From the NCBI GenBank assembly GCA_030690855.1, contig JAUYFR010000212.1, positions 1 to 5,641 on the forward strand: a stretch of DNA of 5,641 bases, given 5' to 3'. A model generated the notes under the pieces. It worked only from the letters and a program-made list of their open reading frames with translations. It did no database searches and was not told the origin of the DNA. The stretch comes from Gallionellaceae bacterium. GTDB taxonomy: Bacteria > Pseudomonadota > Gammaproteobacteria > Burkholderiales > Gallionellaceae. Positions 1-3,798 of this stretch are shown in pieces (within the stretch, counting starts at the first letter, position 1; every line of letters starts with the position of its first letter). Made by a program: the position numbers and the translations under genes.

Positions 1-572
1 ATCACCACATTCATATCTGTATCGCAGGCGGAGTCCTCAACATAATCCAAATCCAATACGGGATTACCTTCATAAATACCGACTGAAATCGCCGCGATAA
101 AATCTTTCAGTGGATTTTCTTTTACCAACCCCTTGCTCATCAAACCATTCACAGCATCGTGCAATGCAACAAAAGCACCGGTAATACTGGCAGTGCGCGT
201 ACCGCCATCTGCTTGAATCACATCGCAATCGAGCTGAATTGTGCGTTCACCAAGTTTTTTCAAATCGACCACCGCACGCAGACTACGTCCGATCAAGCGT
301 TGAATTTCTTGTGTGCGCCCAGACTGCTTACCTTTGGCGGCCTCGCGCCCCATGCGCTCGTTAGTTGAGCGCGGCAACATGCCATACTCGGCAGTGACCC
401 AGCCCTCGCCACTACCTTTTTTGTGTGGCGGTACGCGCTCTTCAACACTGGCCGTGCAGATAACTTTGGTGTCTCCGCATTCAATCAGCACTGCGCCTTC
501 AGCGTGCTTGGTGTAATGACGAGTAATGCGGATATTGCGGAGTTGGTTTGCTTGGCGTTGACTTGGGCGCAT
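1..572 (-). CDS. rph: Ribonuclease PH (3' part cut off by window edge)
   Basis: RNase PH is a phosphate-dependent 3'-to-5' exoribonuclease that trims tRNA precursors and other RNA 3' ends in the cytoplasm, releasing nucleoside diphosphates. The ATG at 570-572 gives the canonical MRPSQRQ start. The 190 complete residues follow the family almost without gaps: YTKHAEG (20-26), GWVTAEYGMLPRST (57-70), REAAKGKQSGRT (76-87), and QADGGTRTASITGA (120-133), whose Arg126 is the phosphate-binding arginine. The segment DLDYVEDSACDTDMNVV (174-190) contains Asp180 and Asp186, the likely metal-binding catalytic pair. Family members have about 238 residues, so roughly 48 C-terminal residues lie outside the window; nothing suggests a broken gene. 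A consensus -10 sits 33 bases upstream of the start codon. The ribosome-binding site is weak (AGAG, 4 bases before ATG). An intrinsic terminator separates it from the cytochrome operon upstream on the same strand. Confidence 0.98.
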   Translation of the reverse strand, partial: MRPSQRQANQLRNIRITRHYTKHAEGAVLIECGDTKVICTASVEERVPPHKKGSGEGWVTAEYGMLPRSTNERMGREAAKGKQSGRTQEIQRLIGRSLRAVVDLKKLGERTIQLDCDVIQADGGTRTASITGAFVALHDAVNGLMSKGLVKENPLKDFIAAISVGIYEGNPVLDLDYVEDSACDTDMNVV

Positions 573-604
573 GATCTCTGGAGTTGTTAATAAAGAGGAC
601 GCAC

Positions 605-632
605 ATTATAGCGTGAGCTATTTAGCTTGCAG
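605..632 (-). promoter_or_regulatory. Probable sigma70-type promoter of rph
   Basis: On the minus strand a perfect TATAAT (-10, 605-610) lies 16 bases downstream of CTGCAA (-35 candidate, 627-632, 3 of 6 matches to TTGACA). Transcription would begin near 598 and give a leader of about 26 bases before the rph ATG. The -10 is strong and well placed; the -35 is poor, so the promoter may depend on an activator or be modest in strength. The spacer contains the small inverted repeat AGCTA/TAGCT. Confidence 0.6.
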
Positions 633-634
633 GT

Positions 635-651
635 CTCATACCATGTATGAG
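635..651. repeat. Perfect 7-bp inverted repeat upstream of rph promoter
   Basis: CTCATAC (635-641) and GTATGAG (645-651) are exact reverse complements separated by three bases. The repeat sits just upstream of the rph -35 candidate and downstream of the cytochrome-operon terminator. It could be an operator for a dimeric DNA-binding protein or an RNA hairpin in read-through transcripts. No specific regulator is recognised. Confidence 0.5.
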
Positions 652-678
652 GCGTATCTTAAAAAGCTCAAAGGGCAT

Positions 679-708
679 AAAAATCAGCGCTCGACTCAGG
701 AGCGCTGA
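679..708 (-). terminator. Intrinsic terminator of the cytochrome operon
   Basis: A perfect 9-bp stem, TCAGCGCTC (684-692) with GAGCGCTGA (700-708), encloses a 7-base loop. Read on the minus strand it is followed at once by TTTTT (683-679). This is the classic Rho-independent layout. It lies about 50 bases past the stop codon of the tetraheme cytochrome and before the rph promoter. On the plus strand the stem is not followed by a T run, so it works in one direction only. Confidence 0.85.
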
Positions 709-756
709 CGGATACGAGGTTACGGGGCGACACGAACTCAAAACTCCGAAGGCAAC

Positions 757-1371
757 TCACTCTTCATCAGGATTTCTATATTCTTTGGGTAGATTATGAG
801 CGATACCTTTGTGGCAATCGATACAGGTCTTCCCCTCCGCCTTAGATTTCATATGTCGCTGGTACGCGGACTGCTTCTGCACTGCGCTACTCATAGCTTC
901 CAAACTATGGCAATTGCGGCATTCGCGTGAATCACTAGCCTGCATACGTTCCCACTCTTTGGTTGCCAACGCCATGCGGTGAGTCTCAAATTTTTCAGGT
1001 GTATCGATAAATCCAGTCAATGCCCCCCAAACCTCTTGGCTAGCCTGAATTTTGCGTAGCATTTTGTGCCCCCAATCTTTCGGCACATGACAGTCTGAAC
1101 AAATAGCACGCACACCAGTTCGGTTAGCGTAATGAATGCTTTCTTTATATTCTTTGTAAACCGTATCGCGCATCTCATGACAAGAAATACAAAATTCGAG
1201 CTTATTAGTGGCTTCCATTCCCGTATTAAATCCGCCCCAAAAAATAATGCCGCCAATAAAACAAATGACGGCAATCAGCAAAACTGAATATTGGGAACTG
1301 GGTTGTTTTAGAAACCGCCAGACGCGTCTTATCACACTCACTTTATTATTCAATGTATTCTCAATTTTCAA
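757..1371 (-). CDS. Membrane-anchored tetraheme cytochrome c, NapC/NirT family
   Basis: This is a quinol dehydrogenase-type tetraheme cytochrome that links the inner-membrane quinone pool to periplasmic redox partners; the family includes NapC, NirT, NrfH and CymA. A short basic cytoplasmic N-terminus (Arg15, Arg16, Arg19, Lys22) precedes one membrane anchor at about residues 29-48, followed by a periplasmic domain with exactly four CxxCH haem sites: CISCH (61-65), CSDCH (91-95), CRNCH (151-155) and CIDCH (183-187). The first site continues as CISCHEM, the CxxCHxM pattern in which Met67 may serve as a haem ligand in this family. The end, CIDCHKGIAHNLP, is typical of NapC/NirT proteins. About 204 residues is the normal length. 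The start is uncertain. The longest version begins with TTG at 1371; in-frame TTG (1353) and GTG (1341, 1335) are alternatives, and the first ATG is only at residue 52, after the anchor. It lies 21 bases after the monoheme cytochrome gene, so the two are surely co-transcribed. The exact physiological partner (nitrate, nitrite, metal or other) cannot be told from sequence. Confidence 0.95.
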   Translation of the reverse strand: MKIENTLNNKVSVIRRVWRFLKQPSSQYSVLLIAVICFIGGIIFWGGFNTGMEATNKLEFCISCHEMRDTVYKEYKESIHYANRTGVRAICSDCHVPKDWGHKMLRKIQASQEVWGALTGFIDTPEKFETHRMALATKEWERMQASDSRECRNCHSLEAMSSAVQKQSAYQRHMKSKAEGKTCIDCHKGIAHNLPKEYRNPDEE

Positions 1372-1392
1372 AAACCAAATAAAAGGATTTGA

Positions 1393-1734
1393 TCAAAGCG
1401 AAAGAATCCAATTCACCAAGTTTTTAATTTGATCAACATCTTTTGTATTGATAATTTTGTGTTCTTCTTGATGTCCATCGGTAAACTTAGCCATTCCACC
1501 CGCAGTAAGATGGTGGACCAACTTAGCCTCGGCATCTTTATTACCACGATATTTTTCAGCAACCGATTTATAAGAAGGCCCGTCTATACGCTTCCCAACG
1601 CCGTGGCACAGAAAGCAATCATTCTTACGGGCCAGCGCTCTCGCGGCATCCTCATCGAAAGCCTGAGCATCAAGCGGCAACGCAAGCAATACAAGCAAAC
1701 TAATTAATGCACTAAAAATATTTTTATACTTCAT
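1393..1734 (-). CDS. Small periplasmic monoheme cytochrome c (class I)
   Basis: This 113-residue protein has a Sec signal peptide (basic MKYKN start, hydrophobic core about 6-21, probable cleavage after AQA at 23-25), giving a mature carrier of about 88 residues. The single haem site is CFLCH (40-44). It is followed by GPSYKSVAEKYRG (52-64) and a C-terminal helix ending NWILSL, both like the c551/c552-type small cytochromes that shuttle electrons in the periplasm. The usual Met-Pro ligand motif is absent: the corresponding stretch reads DGHQEEHKII (86-95), and the only Met in the mature protein is Met81 in GGMAKF. The distal haem ligand could therefore be Met81 or a histidine (88 or 92). ATG at 1734 has a strong AGGGGG ribosome-binding site 7 bases upstream. 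It is the first gene of an operon with the tetraheme NapC/NirT protein, so direct electron exchange between the two is likely. The pairing recalls MtoD with CymA in iron-oxidising betaproteobacteria, but that identity is inference. Confidence 0.93.
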   Translation of the reverse strand: MKYKNIFSALISLLVLLALPLDAQAFDEDAARALARKNDCFLCHGVGKRIDGPSYKSVAEKYRGNKDAEAKLVHHLTAGGMAKFTDGHQEEHKIINTKDVDQIKNLVNWILSL

Positions 1735-1741
1735 TGTGATT

Positions 1742-1747
1742 CCCCCT
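1742..1747 (-). promoter_or_regulatory. Strong Shine-Dalgarno of the monoheme cytochrome gene
   Basis: On the minus strand AGGGGG lies 7 bases before the ATG at 1734. It is the best ribosome-binding site on the minus strand of this window. It contrasts with the absence of a clear site for the downstream tetraheme gene, which suggests the second gene is translated by coupling or at a lower level. Confidence 0.75.
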
Positions 1748-1785
1748 AGTGTTTTTATTTAATAGTAAAACGGTACAGCAAATTT

Positions 1786-1815
1786 ATTATATCCCTCCAT
1801 TCGGACGCCGGTAAA
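1786..1815 (-). promoter_or_regulatory. Probable promoter of the cytochrome operon
   Basis: On the minus strand a perfect TATAAT (1786-1791) is preceded, at 18 bases, by TTTACC (1810-1815, 4 of 6 matches to TTGACA). Transcription would begin near 1779, leaving a leader of about 45 bases that carries the AGGGGG ribosome-binding site. No FNR-type half-sites with the normal four-base gap were seen nearby, so oxygen control of the FNR kind is not indicated. Confidence 0.6.
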
Positions 1816-1834
1816 AATACCTCATCGCGAGTAA

Positions 1835-1840
1835 TATAAC
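1835..1840 (+). promoter_or_regulatory. Weak candidate -10 for yicC operon
   Basis: TATAAC (5 of 6 matches to TATAAT) is the best plus-strand -10 in the 149-base divergent region before yicC. No good -35 stands 16-18 bases upstream, where the sequence is A-rich. If used, its -35 region would overlap the -35 of the divergent cytochrome promoter. A short GGGAA/TTCCC inverted repeat (1847-1861) lies downstream in the would-be leader. Confidence 0.3.
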
Positions 1841-1883
1841 GCCCCTGGGAAGCGTTTTCCCTCACCCCTCACGGAACTTACAA

Positions 1884-2750
1884 ATGATTTATAGCATGAC
1901 CGGTTTTGCCGTTACCAGCACCGAGCTTGAGACGGGTTACCTCAGCCTAGAACTCCGCTCAGTCAATAGTCGCTATTTAGATTTAGTGGTGCGCATGCCC
2001 GATGAAATGCGTGCCCTCGAACCTGCTATTCGCGAAACAATTTCTGCACGCGCCAGCCGAGGAAAAATTGAATGCCGCATCAACTTCAGTTCTCGCGCAG
2101 CCAATAATTCTGGTGCTCAACTCAATCAAGCTTTGCTACAACAACTTGCCAAATGGAATAACGAAATTCAAGTTACCCTCCCCAACGCGCAAACCCTAAG
2201 TGTGGCGGATGTCTTGCGCTGGAACGGCATACTAGAAAGCAACGCCACACCCGCTGACAAACTAAATGAAATTATAATTACTCAATTAAATCAATTGGTT
2301 ATAGAATTCTCCGCCTCGCGCGCCAGAGAGGGCGAAAAGCTGAAAGAATTTTTACTCCAGCGCGTTGTGCAAATTGAAGCGCTTCGCATAGCCGTCGCTC
2401 CGCACATCCCCGCCGCCATCGCTAATTACGAAGGGAAAATGCGTGCCCGTTTGCGCGAAGCGCTGGGTAGCGATGACGATGAGCGTGTGCGCCAAGAGAT
2501 TACGCTCTACGCCAGCAAGATCGACGTCGATGAAGAGCTGTCACGCCTACAAGGTCATCTCACTGAAATACAGCGCATCCTCGCCAAGGGTGGGGCAGTC
2601 GGCAAACGGCTCGATTTTTTAATGCAAGAATTAAACCGCGAAGCAAATACGCTCGGCTCAAAGTCAGTGGATGCAGAGGTATCGCGCACCGCGATGGAAA
2701 TGAAAGTGCTAATCGAGCAAATGCGTGAACAGATCCAAAATTTGGAATAG
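1884..2750 (+). CDS. yicC: YicC family endoribonuclease
   Basis: This is a 288-residue member of the YicC family, essentially the same length as the E. coli protein (287). YicC proteins are reported to be endoribonucleases; in E. coli YicC affects stability of the small RNA RyhB together with PNPase. The N-terminal YicC-like domain opens with the hallmark MIYSMTGFA, then LRSVNSRYLDL (24-34) and the SRGKIEC segment (58-64). The C-terminal DUF1732 domain contains GKRLDFLMQELNREANTLGS (about 240-259) followed by KS, and ends in VLIEQMREQIQNLE, both very strongly conserved. ATG at 1884 gives the canonical start; the ribosome-binding site is only a weak GGA. It stands next to an rph-containing region, as in enterobacteria where the two genes are divergent, and it leads the gmk-rpoZ series on the same strand with no terminator in between. 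RNA substrate in this organism is unknown. Confidence 0.97.
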   Translation: MIYSMTGFAVTSTELETGYLSLELRSVNSRYLDLVVRMPDEMRALEPAIRETISARASRGKIECRINFSSRAANNSGAQLNQALLQQLAKWNNEIQVTLPNAQTLSVADVLRWNGILESNATPADKLNEIIITQLNQLVIEFSASRAREGEKLKEFLLQRVVQIEALRIAVAPHIPAAIANYEGKMRARLREALGSDDDERVRQEITLYASKIDVDEELSRLQGHLTEIQRILAKGGAVGKRLDFLMQELNREANTLGSKSVDAEVSRTAMEMKVLIEQMREQIQNLE

Positions 2751-2769
2751 CCTCCTTCACAGTTGAGGC

Positions 2770-2793
2770 CGCAGGTGTAATATTCCGCCTGCG
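2770..2793 (+). other. Stem-loop in the yicC-gmk spacer
   Basis: CGCAGGTG (2770-2777) pairs with CGCCTGCG (2786-2793) over 8 bp, with one G-U pair and an 8-base loop. No T run follows, so this is not an intrinsic terminator. It may act as an mRNA processing or stability element between yicC and gmk, or it may have no role. Confidence 0.4.
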
Positions 2794-2841
2794 ACTTCAT
2801 CCAACGCCCCGACCGGCGGATACTTATGAGCCAGAACCACT

Positions 2842-3453
2842 ATGAGCGGAAATTTATTTATCGTTAGCGCGCCGTCCGGTGCAGGCAAAACCAGCCTAGT
2901 CAACGGGCTACTAACCCAAAACAAGCAGATTGATTTGTCTGTTTCTTACACCACGCGAGATCCACGTCCAGGTGAAGTTAATGGCACGGACTATCACTTC
3001 GTCACTCGTGAGCAGTTTATGCAGAAGGCACAGCACGGTGATTTCTTAGAAAGCGCTGAGGTGTATGGCAATTTATACGGCACCTCGCAATCGTGGATTA
3101 GCCAAGAGAATGGCAAGGGACGTGACATCTTGCTTGAGATTGATTGGCAAGGCGCGGCGCAAGTTCGTAGCAAATTCCCAGACAGCATTGGCATATTCAT
3201 CTTGCCGCCTTCGCTTGAAACCCTAGAGACTCGCTTAAAAGGACGCAAACAGGACAGCGACGAGATCATTGCCAAGCGCTTACAAGCCGCGCGTGAGGAC
3301 ATCTCTCATGTCGCTGAGTTTGACTATGTTATTATCAACGACAAGCTGGACGTTGCATTGCACCAACTCAATTCGGTCGTGGTCGCAGCCAGCCTGCGTC
3401 GCAATCGCCAACTTACCCGTCAAGCAAATTTAATTAATCAGTTACAGAAATAG
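2842..3453 (+). CDS. gmk: Guanylate kinase
   Basis: Gmk phosphorylates GMP (and dGMP) to GDP using ATP in the cytoplasm, an essential step towards GTP and (p)ppGpp. The protein has 203 residues against 207 in E. coli. The P-loop is SAPSGAGKTS (9-18). The GMP-binding region follows as SYTTRDPRPGEVNGTDYHF (35-53), with Arg39 and Arg42 in the usual positions. The segment LLEIDWQGAAQVR is the conserved core and Walker-B-like part, and IFILPPS plus RLKGRKQDS mark the lid region. The start at 2842 fits the family length. An upstream ATG at 2826 is out of frame and opens only a 13-codon reading frame that overlaps the gmk start. The ribosome-binding site is poor, so translation may be coupled or limited. 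rpoZ follows 9 bases later, its Shine-Dalgarno overlapping the gmk stop. Confidence 0.98.
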   Translation: MSGNLFIVSAPSGAGKTSLVNGLLTQNKQIDLSVSYTTRDPRPGEVNGTDYHFVTREQFMQKAQHGDFLESAEVYGNLYGTSQSWISQENGKGRDILLEIDWQGAAQVRSKFPDSIGIFILPPSLETLETRLKGRKQDSDEIIAKRLQAAREDISHVAEFDYVIINDKLDVALHQLNSVVVAASLRRNRQLTRQANLINQLQK

Positions 3454-3456
3454 GAG
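3452..3456 (+). promoter_or_regulatory. Shine-Dalgarno of rpoZ overlapping gmk stop
   Basis: AGGAG begins inside the TAG stop codon of gmk and lies 6 bases before the rpoZ ATG. Ribosomes finishing gmk are thus placed directly at the rpoZ start, which points to translational coupling of the two genes. Confidence 0.8.
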
Positions 3457-3462
3457 AATCAG

Positions 3463-3669
3463 ATGGCTCGTATCACCGTTGAAGACTGCATGAAATTTAT
3501 CCCTAACCGTTTTGAATTGACTTTGGCTGCGGCTTATCGCGCTCGTCAACTTGCCAATGGTGCAAGCCATCTGGTGGATGAAAGCAAAGATAAGCCAACG
3601 GTTGTTGCTTTGCGCGAAATCAGCGAAGGCAAGGTTGGTATCGAAATTTTAAATCGCGGCATGGCATAA
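3463..3669 (+). CDS. rpoZ: RNA polymerase omega subunit
   Basis: Omega is a small subunit of RNA polymerase that helps fold and assemble the beta' subunit. In proteobacteria it contributes, with beta', to a ppGpp-binding site. The 68-residue protein starts MARITVEDC, carries the conserved FELTLAAAYRARQL helix (18-31) and KPTVVALREISEGKVG (44-59). The length matches the short betaproteobacterial form; E. coli omega is 91 residues and extends at the C-terminus, so this is not a truncation. It is tightly linked to gmk upstream, with spoT 129 bases downstream, the standard gmk-rpoZ-spoT arrangement. Confidence 0.97.
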   Translation: MARITVEDCMKFIPNRFELTLAAAYRARQLANGASHLVDESKDKPTVVALREISEGKVGIEILNRGMA

Positions 3670-3682
3670 CTCAGCTGTAAAG

Positions 3683-3710
3683 TTCTGGCTGTTCATGACC
3701 TCTTCCAGAA
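3683..3710 (+). other. Inverted repeat after rpoZ
   Basis: TTCTGG (3683-3688) and CCAGAA (3705-3710) are exact reverse complements around a 16-base loop; the stem extends by a G-U and an A-U pair outward. No T run follows, so it is not a standard intrinsic terminator. It may protect the 3' end of gmk-rpoZ mRNA or be chance. Confidence 0.35.
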
Positions 3711-3731
3711 TTACCTCACCTCTTGTGTGTG

Positions 3732-3759
3732 TCCCAGCATGCAAAATTTTTGACTGGGA
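3732..3759 (+). other. Second inverted repeat in rpoZ-spoT spacer
   Basis: TCCCAG (3732-3737) and CTGGGA (3754-3759) are exact reverse complements around a 16-base loop containing AAAATTTTT. It follows the first repeat by 21 bases. The right arm covers the end of the TTGACT -35 candidate of spoT. It could be an operator, an RNA structure, or chance. Confidence 0.35.
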
Positions 3760-3777
3760 GCACATCAACTGTAGCAT
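3750..3777 (+). promoter_or_regulatory. Candidate internal promoter for spoT
   Basis: TTGACT (3750-3755, 5 of 6 matches to the -35 consensus) stands 16 bases before TAGCAT (3772-3777, 4 of 6 matches to TATAAT). Transcription would begin near 3784 and give a very short leader of about 15 bases. This would allow spoT to be expressed separately from yicC-gmk-rpoZ. The evidence is motif match and position only. Confidence 0.4.
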
Positions 3778-3798
3778 CAAACTTAATTGAGTCACCCC

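Noticed and set aside
159..516. Plus- and minus-strand open frames inside the rph region
   Set aside because: They overlap a full, well-conserved RNase PH frame and show no recognisable domain or ribosome site.
1..572. rph as a truncated pseudogene
   Set aside because: The frame is open and conserved right to the window edge; the missing C-terminus is explained by the cut.
684..708. Bidirectional terminator
   Set aside because: On the plus strand the stem is not followed by a T run, and no plus-strand gene ends there.
1388..1436. Two TTGATCAA palindromes as FNR/Anr sites
   Set aside because: FNR-type sites need a four-base gap between TTGAT and ATCAA. These have none and lie at the 3' end of the monoheme coding region, away from the promoter.
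1017..1707. Open frames in other frames across the two cytochrome genes
   Set aside because: The cytochrome frames carry all five CxxCH motifs, a signal peptide and a membrane anchor; the others have no family features.
1369..1734. A monoheme-tetraheme fusion protein made by TGA read-through as the main product
   Set aside because: The first domain would be periplasmic and is followed by a basic, normally cytoplasmic stretch before the membrane anchor, so the topology is wrong; two separate proteins are simpler.
2555..2800. Minus-strand open frames over the end of yicC
   Set aside because: They are antisense to the most conserved part of YicC (the ELNREANTLGSKS region) and look like shadows.
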